DNA of 64,000 nt from Bacteroidales bacterium. GTDB taxonomy: Bacteria > Bacteroidota > Bacteroidia > Bacteroidales > UBA932. The stretch spans positions 1 to 64,000 of the forward strand of contig JAAYJQ010000017.1 in the NCBI GenBank assembly GCA_012522855.1. Direction: 5' to 3'. A program made the translations under genes and the position numbers. Position 1 is the first letter of the stretch, and each line of letters begins with the position of its first letter. Positions 8,704-17,390 of this stretch are shown here, piece after piece. Under the pieces are notes generated by a model. It saw only the letters and a program-made list of their open reading frames with translations. It did no database searches and was not told where the DNA came from.

Positions 8704-10533
8704 TTAATTGGAGATTTCCGGCCAACCCTCGGTTTGAGTCAGCTTGTAACCCTTGTTGCGGTAGTCGATGATCGTATTGGATCCGACAGGCGTAAGGTAG
8801 GGATTGATGTTGGGGACGCCCAGGAACGGGAGCCGACCGAGATTCTCCTTCGGATAGAAGAAGCCGACCATCTTGGAGCCGTTGGTTCCGTCGTAGGTGA
8901 CGAAATCGCCTTTCGCCGTCTTGACACGCAACTTGCCTTTGTTGTCGTTCTTCAAATCACCGGGGCATTGAGTCGGGAAATCGACCCAGGTTCCGGTCAG
9001 CAGATCATCGTTGGCGTCCGTGTCCATATATTCCAGTTTCTTCCATCTGCGCAGATCGATGATCCGGGAATGTTCAAACGCGAATTCCATTCTGCGTTCA
9101 CGACGGATCTCCCACAGCAGGGCAGGAACATCCTTGTCGCGGGCAGGGTCGTTCGGAAGGGCGGTGAGAACCATCGGCTCCGTGGCCTTTACCCCGAGTT
9201 TGACCGCCTCCTGGGCAATCGGTCTGCTGCGTATTTGATTGATCGACAAATCAATGTCTTCCTGACTCACGGCACCCTGGCCCAAGGTTTCCAATTCGGC
9301 CTTGGCCTCGATCCAGTTCAGCAAGACCTCGGCATAACGCAATTCCGGATAGCCGTTCAAGTTGTTGACACTGGTAAACTCAACGGCCGGAGCGGTACCC
9401 GGATACTTGAGATAATCCAAGGCGGCGCGCGAAATGAATTTCGTCACATAAAGATAGCAACTTTTGGAGGTGGACACCGGCTTGGTATAGAAGGAGGCCT
9501 CGAAACGGGAGTCCCGGGTCTTGACGAGGCTGTCCAGCGTAAAATCGTTCGCATTCGCCAAGCCGGAGGTCTGCCAGTCCTTTCCGTCCGTGCAGAGGAA
9601 GGCTTTGATCAGATCCAGGTTCGGGCCGTAGGCGCGCGATTCGGTCACGTTGCAGTAGGAGGCGACGCTGTGCGTCACGCCCTGCGCGGCATCGTATTTC
9701 CGGTACATCACCACGTCTTTGCTGGAGGTCAGGTCCTTCGATCCGAACAGGGAGCGGAAGTCCAGGACAATTCCGTAACGTCCGCTATCCATCAGCAGCT
9801 TGGCTGCCGTAGCCGCCAGATTGAAGAACTTGGCTGCCCGTTCGTTGTTGTTGTAGTGGTACTTCTGCCAGCTTCCCTCGTAAAGGGCCCATCTGGACAC
9901 CAGGGCGGCGGCGACATAACGGTTGATGTACTGCGCGCCGTCGTTCAGCCGGACATTCGCGATCGCATACTCGAAATCATCGTAGACATGGTCCATGACC
10001 TCGTTTCTGGGGGTCCTGTCCTTGTACAGTTCGTCCTTCTCGGTGTTCTTCACCTCGTGGTCGTAGTACGGGACACTCCCGTAAGCATTGACCAGGCGGG
10101 AATATTCCACCCCCCGGAACAGCCGGGCGATTCCCATCCAGTGGGAATACTCTTCGGAGGTGAGGATGTCCTGCATCCGGCCGTCGATCCGGTCGATCAT
10201 CACGTTGACCTTGCGGATCCAAGCATAGTTGTCGCCCCAGCCGGTTCCGGTGGGCACGGCACGCGTGAACTGTCCTTGGGTGGACATGTGCACGCCGTCA
10301 TCATTGAACGTATAGTCCAGCAGCGGGACGGAAGAGTGGCTCCAGCCGGTTCCGTATCCCTCGAAGTAACGGAGATAGAAACTGTTGGCGTACAGCCTCA
10401 CCTTCTCCGCGCTGGTCCAGTATGCCTCATCCTCGGCCACTGTCGGCGAGGGGCGGTTCAGCACCTCGTCACAGGCGCAGAAGAGAATCGCCAGCGTTGC
10501 AAGTATCGTCAATATCTTGGTTTTCATATTCAT
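8704..10533 (-). CDS. SusD/RagB-type outer-membrane glycan-binding lipoprotein (PUL1)
   Basis: A 609-residue lipoprotein (lipobox ending LFCAC, Cys21). It has the SusD layout: an N-terminal TPR-like helical region with EYSHWMGIARLFRGVEYSRL and a C-terminal SusD domain ending in LWEIRRERRMEFAFE and IIDLRRWKKLE, the usual family signature. SusD proteins sit on the cell surface as a lid over the SusC barrel and hand over oligosaccharides. It starts 4 bases after the SusC reading frame ends. An alternative start lies 6 bases downstream (10527). Because the SusC partner is interrupted, function of this pair is doubtful in this sequence. Confidence 0.93.
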   Translation of the reverse strand: MNMKTKILTILATLAILFCACDEVLNRPSPTVAEDEAYWTSAEKVRLYANSFYLRYFEGYGTGWSHSSVPLLDYTFNDDGVHMSTQGQFTRAVPTGTGWGDNYAWIRKVNVMIDRIDGRMQDILTSEEYSHWMGIARLFRGVEYSRLVNAYGSVPYYDHEVKNTEKDELYKDRTPRNEVMDHVYDDFEYAIANVRLNDGAQYINRYVAAALVSRWALYEGSWQKYHYNNNERAAKFFNLAATAAKLLMDSGRYGIVLDFRSLFGSKDLTSSKDVVMYRKYDAAQGVTHSVASYCNVTESRAYGPNLDLIKAFLCTDGKDWQTSGLANANDFTLDSLVKTRDSRFEASFYTKPVSTSKSCYLYVTKFISRAALDYLKYPGTAPAVEFTSVNNLNGYPELRYAEVLLNWIEAKAELETLGQGAVSQEDIDLSINQIRSRPIAQEAVKLGVKATEPMVLTALPNDPARDKDVPALLWEIRRERRMEFAFEHSRIIDLRRWKKLEYMDTDANDDLLTGTWVDFPTQCPGDLKNDNKGKLRVKTAKGDFVTYDGTNGSKMVGFFYPKENLGRLPFLGVPNINPYLTPVGSNTIIDYRNKGYKLTQTEGWPEISN

Positions 10534-10537
10534 TTCA

Positions 10538-13500
10538 TTAGAAGGTTAACTGAAGACCCACGGATGCCGATTTGAACACGGGAGTTCCGGTTCCGGTCCG
10601 GCTGAGGTTGTAGCTGGAGGTATTGAACATCGAATAGCCCGTAATGGCTTCAGCGTCGATGGGGAGTCCTCTCAGTTTGTCGAAGGTGATGAAATTCTCC
10701 AGCGAGACGTATGCCCGCACCTGACTCAGGAAAACCTTCCGCAGAAGCTTCTGCGGCAGGGAGTAGCCGAAGGTGATGTTCTTGACGCGCAGATAGGCCA
10801 TGTTGAGCAAATACTTGCTCTGGACCTGCATCGTGAAGCCGGTGTTGCCGCCGCCCAGATCCCAAGCCCTCGGGTAGAATGCATCGTACTTGCTGTCAAT
10901 GAGTTTGCCGTCCGCATCAAAATGCTCATACCAGTAGTCGGTCGTGATGGCCTTCGGCATGGCACCTTCCTTCGCGTAATAGCCCGGAATTGCCAGTTGA
11001 CCGGATCCCCAGATCTTCCGCTTGCCGATTCCCTGCAGGAATACGGAAAAGTCAAAACCCTTCCAGTCCGCTCCAAGCCGGAAGCTGTACTCGTAGCGAG
11101 GCGTACTGTTGCCGATGACGACGCGGTCGCCGGGATCGCCGTTCGTACCGGAGCCGGAGGAGATGAAGCCGTCCCCGTCGATATCCACGAATTTCACATC
11201 ACCGGGAGCGCAGACCAGCTTGTCGCCGTCCTCGAACTCGACCTGATAGATCGGGTAAGGGTTGGTCTGCTTGTTGGTGGAACGGATCGTGCCCCGATAA
11301 ATGACTTTCTCGCGCACCAAGTTGCCGTCTGCGTCGTAGACGAAGTCACCTTTCTGGAAAAGCCTATCCGTCACGTAGCCGTAGATGTCCCCGTAGCGGC
11401 GACCGGTCGAGTACCCGTTGCTCAGGAGACGACTCTCCCACGGTGTCTCCCAGTCAGCTCCCTTGGTGATCCGGGAAGTCGCGTCCGCCAAGGTGGCCGT
11501 GAAGTTGATCCCGAATCCGTTGCTGAAACGGTGCCGGAGATCGAAGGCGATCTCCCAACCGTACGTGCGGAGGTTGCCGTAGTTGCCGCTCGGCGCACTG
11601 GCGCCCAGCGTTGCCGGCAGACTCTCGCCCGGAATGATCATGTTCTTCGTGTCTCGGCGGTACCAGTCCATGGTCAATCCGATCCGGTCTTCCCAGAACC
11701 GCAGATCCGCTCCCACGTCCAGCGTCTCGATCATTTGCCAGGTAATGTCATGGTCAACCAAAGAAGGAGTTCCGTAAGTCGTGACCTTCATGCCCGCTCC
11801 GTCCAGCCAAGTCGCTTGACCGTTGGAAAGGATCGACTTGTAGAGATCGCTGGAAATGGACTGATCTCCGATGCTTCCCCAAGAAGCGCGGATCTTACCG
11901 AAACTGAGCGCCCGTTTCGCAGGCTCCATAAAAGACTCGTTCGTGAAGATCCAGCCGCCCGAGAAGGACGGGAACCATTTCCATTGCAGTGCCGTCGGGA
12001 ACTTGTGGGAACCATCCCGACGCAGGTTGGCTTCGAGGAAGTACCGGTTGCTGTAGGCATAGTTCAATCTGCCGAAGAAACCGAGACGGCCGGACCAGTT
12101 GCGGGAGCCGTCCGCAAACTGCTCGCCGATGGCGAGGTCGAACTGCGGATTCGACGGGACGATCAGGCTGTTTTTCCGGACCGTGTAAGAACTCCATTTT
12201 CCGGTCACGAGATTCATACCCAGCATAAACTTGAAGTCGTGCTGGTTGGCCTGCCCCAACTGCAGATGATAAGTCGTGTAGGCGTTGATCGTGTTGTTGT
12301 CGTCGTTCCGGGAATAGTTCCGGACATAGTCCGTCTTTTCCGAGATGTTGGAATTGAGGTACCGGTTCACCGGGAAGGTGTAGGCCGGCATGCCGCCGGA
12401 ATCCACGACCTGCCCCTGCTCATTGACATAGACCTGGTTCCCGCCTTCTATCCAGGCGATGGGGCTGTACCAGTGCTGTCCCGCATGGAAGTAGACGACG
12501 GAATTGTTCCGGTCCGTCATCTGGCGGTCGTAGGTGTAGTCAAACTTGAAGTTCCAATTCTCCGTGAAATTGAGCGTAAAGCCCAAATTCATATTGAAAT
12601 ACTTGTTCCGCAGGCTGTCCGTATTGCCCGCCATCAATTCGTACGCGGGCTCCTGCAGATAGTGGTCCCGTTCCATCACGCCGATCGGGAAGAGCGGGCT
12701 CCAGCGGTACAGGTAGAGCCAGGGGTCGGCGACTGTGGTACCCACCCCGGGATAGCGCTTGTAGCGGTCGGAATAAATGGCGCTGGCACGCAGGGAGAGC
12801 GCCTTGTTCACTTCGCTCGTGAAGCTCATCGAGGCATTGTAACGCTTGAAATCGTCAATGCTGGCAGGCTTGGTCATGCCGCTCTGATCCAGGTATCCCA
12901 GACCCACGTTGAAGGAAGTCTTCCCCTCCGTTCCATTGATGGAGACGTTGTGCGTCATGGTGGGCGCCCATTCGCGCACCATCGCCTTGATACCGTCATA
13001 GAGGCGGTAGCCATACTTGTTCACGCCGTCAAAATACCAGTCGCGTCCGTAAAGGATGGGATCGTTCCAGGACACCGTGCTGCCATACTTTTCCTACCAT
13101 TCCCGGATCTTCACCAGACTTTCGTCATTGATTCTCCAGAAACCGCCCGCCGGCATCGGAGACTGCCGGTTCACGTGCGAGTCGTAGGTGTACTGAAGCG
13201 CTTCGATCCCTCCGATTTCAATCGGCTTGGCGGGATTCTGCCAGGAGAAGTTGTTGGAATAAGAAACCTGCAGCCTGGTTGCCTGCGCCCCGGTCTTCGT
13301 GGTAATGAGGATTACGCCGAAGGCCGCCTTGGATCCGTAAATGGAAGCGGACGCAGCGTCTTTGAGTACGGTAATGGACTCGATGTCATTCGGATTCACC
13401 AGCTGAATACTGGGGATTTCGACATTGTCGAGCAGAATAAGCGGGGCGCTGCCGCCGCTGATGGAACCGATCTGACCACGGATCTTGATGATCGGGTCGG

Positions 13501-14047
13501 AACCGATTTCACCGGTCGGGATCCGGACGTTCATGCCCGGTACTGCACCCTGCAGACCGCGACCCACGTCCGCGATCGGACGGCTTTCCAGTGTTTTCCC
13601 GACATCGACTGATGCGACGGAGCCCGTGATGTCCGCCCTGCGCTGCGTACCGTAGCCGACAACCACGACCTCGGAGAGGAGTTGCGCGTCTTCGGACAGC
13701 GAAACAACCATGCCGTTGGAGGCTTGGACGCTCACGCCCTTGTAGCCCATGCATTCTACCTGCAGAGCCGCGCCGGCGGGAACGCTGATCGAGAAATAGC
13801 CATCCACATCCGTAACGGCTCCGTTGCGGGTTCCTGCCTGAAACACGCTTGCACCGATGACGGGCAGACCGTTCTGGTCGACCACCCGTCCGCGGATGTC
13901 TACATTCTGCTGTGCGGCCGCTGCGGCTGATCCGCCTGAAGCGGGATCAGCTGCCGAGGCTCCCGTACCGGGGCACAACAGCAGGAAAGCGATCGCCAGG
14001 ATGGCAACAGCCTTCTTTCGTTTGAGAATTCTTACTGATTCTTCCAT
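10538..14047 (-). pseudogene. SusC/RagA-type TonB-dependent importer, interrupted by an in-frame amber codon
   Basis: The reading frame 14047 to 10538 has 1170 codons and encodes a full SusC protein except for one TAG at codon 318. The first part (317 residues) has a signal peptide, a carboxypeptidase-regulatory-like domain (DIRGRVVDQNGLPVIGASV), a TonB-box region (LSEVVVVGYG) and the plug (PLILLDNVEIP, LKDAASASIYGS). The second part continues in the same frame with the barrel and ends in the usual aromatic-rich strand (SASVGLQLTF). There is no frameshift; a single C-to-T change (CAG to TAG) would explain it. The barrel is far too long to be lost without loss of function. Sequencing error or very recent inactivation are both possible. 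Confidence 0.88.
13094..13096 (-). other. Premature TAG codon in the PUL1 susC
   Basis: The minus strand reads CGG GAA TGG TAG GAA AAG TAT at the join of the two susC halves (plus strand cta at 13094-13096). Frame is kept across the stop: the two halves differ in start position by an exact multiple of three, and the residues on both sides (KIREW and EKYGSTVSWNDP) fit a continuous SusC barrel. TAG clearly serves as a stop elsewhere here (for example the SusD at 31535, the ROK kinase at 43586 and the HlyD gene at 50446), which argues against genome-wide amber recoding. Confidence 0.9.
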
Positions 14048-14056
14048 AAGGAATTG

Positions 14057-14103
14057 TGTGTTAGTTTATGTGTTAGTTCTTAGTGTTATGGTATACAAAG
14101 ATA
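14057..14103 (-). promoter_or_regulatory. PUL1 susC promoter and repeated leader element
   Basis: The minus strand has TATCTTTG (14103-14096), a perfect TAnnTTTG -7 box, with ATTG 19 bases upstream as a -33 candidate. A start near 14089 would give a leader of about 42 bases. The leader contains AACTAACACA twice (14078-14069 and 14066-14057), separated by two bases. The repeats resemble the TAACACCAA repeats in front of the other susC at 26562-26584. No sigma/anti-sigma or HTCS gene is adjacent. Confidence 0.55.
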
Positions 14104-14130
14104 TAGATTATTCGGCAATTCGCAATTCTT

Positions 14131-14781
14131 TTACCGGTACAGCTCCCGCAAAACAGCCAGAGAGCGGACGTTGACGGCGGATTCGGTGTGGTGCTCGATG
14201 TATTTCAGAATGGATTCGGCCAACTCGTTGCGCGCGGCACCGGTAAGCGGCAGCAACAGCGCCGCTTCAAACGGAAGGGTCAACAGGGCGTTCATGGGCT
14301 TGAGTTGCTTTCCGGCGAAGGGCGCCAGTCCTTCTCTGTCGGGATCGAAACCCAACACGGAACAGAGGTCCAGCAGAAACAGCAGGTGGAAATTCGAGAA
14401 GTCGCTTTTCAATGCGTTCAGCGTCAGGATCTCCCGTTTCAGCCACTCCGAGAGCCCTTCTTCGTTCGTTCCATCCTTGATCACACGGTAGAGGACTTCG
14501 CTCAGGAAAAGCGTCATGGTGTTTTTGTGAATATTCTCCCGAATCCCCGTCAACGGGGTCCGGGTCACGAAATTGCGGGCGTACCAGAGGTCGGATTTCG
14601 GATTCTCCGTGATCTCCGCTTCCAAAATATTCAGGGGCAGGAAGCGGGCCATCGATGATTTCGGGCTGACACGCACAAGAAAGCCCCTCCTCCCGTATTC
14701 CTCGCTCAGCGTGTGCAGGACGAGGGAGTTTTCACTGAATTTGGTGTAGTTCAGTACGATCAGTTCCGCTTTGGTGATCAT
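14131..14781 (-). CDS. recO: DNA repair protein RecO
   Basis: A 216-residue protein with the RecO layout: an N-terminal OB-fold (VLNYTKFSENSLVLHTLSEEYGRRGFLVR) and a helical C-terminal domain. RecO loads RecA onto SSB-coated single-stranded DNA with RecR in the RecFOR pathway. The Bacteroidetes form usually lacks the zinc-binding cysteine set, and none is seen here. It lies between the GH3 terminator and the PUL1 susC promoter, so it is probably transcribed alone. Confidence 0.88.
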   Translation of the reverse strand: MITKAELIVLNYTKFSENSLVLHTLSEEYGRRGFLVRVSPKSSMARFLPLNILEAEITENPKSDLWYARNFVTRTPLTGIRENIHKNTMTLFLSEVLYRVIKDGTNEEGLSEWLKREILTLNALKSDFSNFHLLFLLDLCSVLGFDPDREGLAPFAGKQLKPMNALLTLPFEAALLLPLTGAARNELAESILKYIEHHTESAVNVRSLAVLRELYR

Positions 14782-14826
14782 AACGCTAACTCGAACCGAA
14801 GATACTCCAGATTTCGGGATTTACAA

Positions 14827-14861
14827 AACGAGGGTGGTCAGTAAGTCAGACCACCCTCGTT
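14827..14861 (-). terminator. Rho-independent terminator of the GH3 gene
   Basis: A perfect 13-bp stem (AACGAGGGTGGTC at 14827-14839 against its complement at 14849-14861) with a 9-base loop, followed on the minus strand by a short T-run (TTTTGT). It lies 20 bases after the stop of the first GH3 gene and before recO. Confidence 0.85.
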
Positions 14862-14880
14862 GATCACATACGGGACAGGT

Positions 14881-17220
14881 TTAACGGAGGCTGAGTTCCT
14901 GAATCGGTTCCGCAGGTTTCAGGACATCATGCGCCTTCCAGGACTCCGGCTTGGCGAGTTTGTACTGCGCCGTCGCGCGGACGTCCTGCACATCGGCCGC
15001 GAAGCGAACCGTGTACGTCCCGGCTGCCGTCTCCCACTGCGAAGCCCCCTCGTTGAAGGAAGCCAGCGTGTACTTATCCACGGGGATGGTCAGCGTCTGG
15101 CTCTCGCCCGGCTGGAGTTCACGTGTCTTGGCAAAGCCCTTCAACTCGCAGGCAGGCTTCTCAAGTCCGCCGGCCGGAGCGCTCACATAGAGCTGAACGC
15201 TTTCCTTGCCGGCGGCACTGCCCGTGTTCGTAACGGTCACCGTGGCGGTGAAGCCGTCCGCCGTCGCCTTCACCTTGGCGTCGCTGTAGGCGAAGGTCGT
15301 ATAACTCAGGCCGTAGCCGAACGGATAGGACACTTCCTTGCCCGCTGTCGCGAAATAGCGATAGCCGACATAAATGCCTTCGCTATAGTCGGTAAAATCC
15401 ACATTCTTGCGCGACGCTCTGCGGGTGTTCATCCCGAATGCACCCATGGAAGTTCCCCCCGTAGAGATATACGGGAAATTCGAGGAAGACGGAATGTCGA
15501 GGTAGTTGACCGGGAAGGTCATCGGCAGTTTACCGGAAGGATTGGATTTGCCGCAAAGCACGTCCGCGACAGAATAGCCCCCTTCCTGACCCGGAGTCCA
15601 AGCAAGGAGAATCGCATCCGGAATCTGTTTCCAGGAAGCGGTCTCGATCACGCCGCCGATGTTCAACACAACCACCAGCTTCTTGCCGGCCGCATGGTAA
15701 GCGTCCGCCAAAATCTGGAGCATTTCGCGTTCTTGTCCGGTCAGCGTCCAGTCTCCGTCCTCCGCCTTACGGTCGGCGCTTTCACCGGCGTTCCGGCTGA
15801 TCGTAAACACAGCGATGTCGGTCTGAGGAACCATTCTTTCGATGAACCCTCGCTCAATCTTCATTTCAGGGATTACGGGATCTCCGAACAGAATGCTCGA
15901 ACCACCCCCGGAATTGTTCTTCATGGAGGTTTTGGTGAACCGGATGTACTGCTCATACCATTCCTGGATGCTCTTGTCGACCTCGAAACCATTTACCGTC
16001 AAGCCTTCCGCCACATTCCTGATATAAGGCTTGTTCACGTTTCCGGAGCCCGTGCCGCCGGCGATGAAATCATAGGAGGCCGTTCCGTAAAGGGCGACTT
16101 TTTTGACATCCTTCATCGGAAGCGCATTGTTTTCGTTCTTCAGCAGAACCAGGCCTTCGGCTGCCGCCTTGCGGATCAGCTCGGCATGGGCTTTGAGGTC
16201 CGGTTTGTTGGAATATTTGTATCCGGCGAAGCGTGGTGTCCGGACAATAAATTCAAGCATCTTGCGCACATTCGTATTGAGCTGCTCCTGAGAGATCTCT
16301 CCCTTGTTCACGGCAGCGACGATCCGTTCGATCTCGACATCCATTCCGGGTTCCATCAAATCGTTCCCCGCATTGACCGCTTTTACCGTCCCTTCCTTGG
16401 TGCCCCAATCCGTCACAACAATGCCGTTGAAGCCCCACTCGTCCCTGAGAATGGTGGTGAGGAGGTCGCGGCTTTGCTGGGTATACTCCCCATTGATCTT
16501 GTTGTAGGAAGACATGATAGTCCAGGGATCGGACTCTTTGACCATGATCTCGAAACCCTTGAGGTAAAGTTCACGGATGGCGCGCTGGCTGATGCGCGAG
16601 TCATTTTCCATGCGGTTGGTCTCCTGGTTGTTGAACGCGAAATGCTTGGCGCTCACACCGACTCCGTGGCTCTGGATTCCATTGACGTAGGCGGCAGCGA
16701 TCTTTCCGGAAAGGAACGGATCCTCGGAAAAATATTCAAAGTTACGGCCGCACAGCGGATTGCGGTGAAGGTTCATCCCGGGCGCCAACAGCACATCGGC
16801 GCCATATTCCTTCACCTCGTTGCCCATTGCATTGGTAAGATCCTGGACAAGCTGCGTGTTCCAGGTGCTGGCGAGAACCGTTCCCACCGGGAATCCGGTG
16901 CAGTAATAGGTGTTCGGGTCATTCGGACGGGTGGGGTCGATGCGAAGACCGGCGGGGCCGTCCGAAAGGACTGTCTGCGGAATCCCGAGACGCGGGATGG
17001 CGCGAGTGGTTCCGGCGGCGCCGGGTACAAGCACATCGCTGGAAGCCGTCAAGCTTCCGGCGGTCATGCTTCCCCAGCCCGATCCGACAAGCAATGTAGC
17101 TTTTTCCTGGAGTGTCATCGCATCAAGGACTTCCTGGATATTGTCCTTGGTAAGTTTCGGCTGGGCAGCCATTGAAGCAACACATAGCGCCCCGGCAACG
17201 AAAAGTAAGATTTTTTTCAT
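14881..17220 (-). CDS. GH3 beta-glucosidase-type enzyme, copy 1
   Basis: A 779-residue exported enzyme with a signal peptide ending near MAAQ (residue 20). It has the (beta/alpha)8 GH3 N-domain with KHFAFNNQETNR and the nucleophile region GIVVTDWG (Asp271), the alpha/beta sandwich domain with LLAWTPGQEGGYSVADVL, and a C-terminal fibronectin-III-like domain (VTNTGSAAGKESVQLYVSAP). GH3 enzymes of this architecture release beta-linked glucose or xylose from oligosaccharide ends in the periplasm. It is a tandem duplicate of the next gene with equal length and near-identical C-terminal DNA; divergence is concentrated in residues 50-65 and 425-460, near the substrate site, so specificities may differ. 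Substrate not determined. Confidence 0.93.
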   Translation of the reverse strand: MKKILLFVAGALCVASMAAQPKLTKDNIQEVLDAMTLQEKATLLVGSGWGSMTAGSLTASSDVLVPGAAGTTRAIPRLGIPQTVLSDGPAGLRIDPTRPNDPNTYYCTGFPVGTVLASTWNTQLVQDLTNAMGNEVKEYGADVLLAPGMNLHRNPLCGRNFEYFSEDPFLSGKIAAAYVNGIQSHGVGVSAKHFAFNNQETNRMENDSRISQRAIRELYLKGFEIMVKESDPWTIMSSYNKINGEYTQQSRDLLTTILRDEWGFNGIVVTDWGTKEGTVKAVNAGNDLMEPGMDVEIERIVAAVNKGEISQEQLNTNVRKMLEFIVRTPRFAGYKYSNKPDLKAHAELIRKAAAEGLVLLKNENNALPMKDVKKVALYGTASYDFIAGGTGSGNVNKPYIRNVAEGLTVNGFEVDKSIQEWYEQYIRFTKTSMKNNSGGGSSILFGDPVIPEMKIERGFIERMVPQTDIAVFTISRNAGESADRKAEDGDWTLTGQEREMLQILADAYHAAGKKLVVVLNIGGVIETASWKQIPDAILLAWTPGQEGGYSVADVLCGKSNPSGKLPMTFPVNYLDIPSSSNFPYISTGGTSMGAFGMNTRRASRKNVDFTDYSEGIYVGYRYFATAGKEVSYPFGYGLSYTTFAYSDAKVKATADGFTATVTVTNTGSAAGKESVQLYVSAPAGGLEKPACELKGFAKTRELQPGESQTLTIPVDKYTLASFNEGASQWETAAGTYTVRFAADVQDVRATAQYKLAKPESWKAHDVLKPAEPIQELSLR

Positions 17221-17320
17221 AAAAGTATCAGTATTAATAAATCATAATTTTCTCGGAAAAAATTTCCCATTTGTTAATTTACATAAAATAATCGAGACCG
17301 GGGCCGATGCTGAAAAAAGA

Positions 17321-17372
17321 ATAGAACAAAAAGACAAACAATTGGACATCCGGAAAAGCAAGAAGGAGAATC
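17321..17372. repeat. 52-bp block upstream of GH3 copy 1, identical to one upstream of copy 2
   Basis: Bases 17321-17372 match 19820-19871 exactly. The match continues in a weaker form down to the start codons, with a shared stretch AATTTACATAAAATAATCG at about 17276-17294 and 19777-19795. The block is part of the GH3 duplication unit and probably holds the promoter or leader; I did not find a clear TAnnTTTG box in it. Confidence 0.85.
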
Positions 17373-17390
17373 TTATCTCACCCGAAGAAC

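Noticed and set aside
10922..13612. 896-codon open frame on the plus strand over susC
   Set aside because: It is antisense to conserved SusC barrel and plug sequence, and its translation has no recognisable domain; it is due to high GC at third positions. The same applies to the long frames at 8701-10575, 14860-17175 and 17928-19637.
10538..14047. Amber codon read as an amino acid (recoded TAG)
   Set aside because: TAG ends several well-defined genes in this window (31535, 34945, 43586, 50446), so general recoding is not supported.
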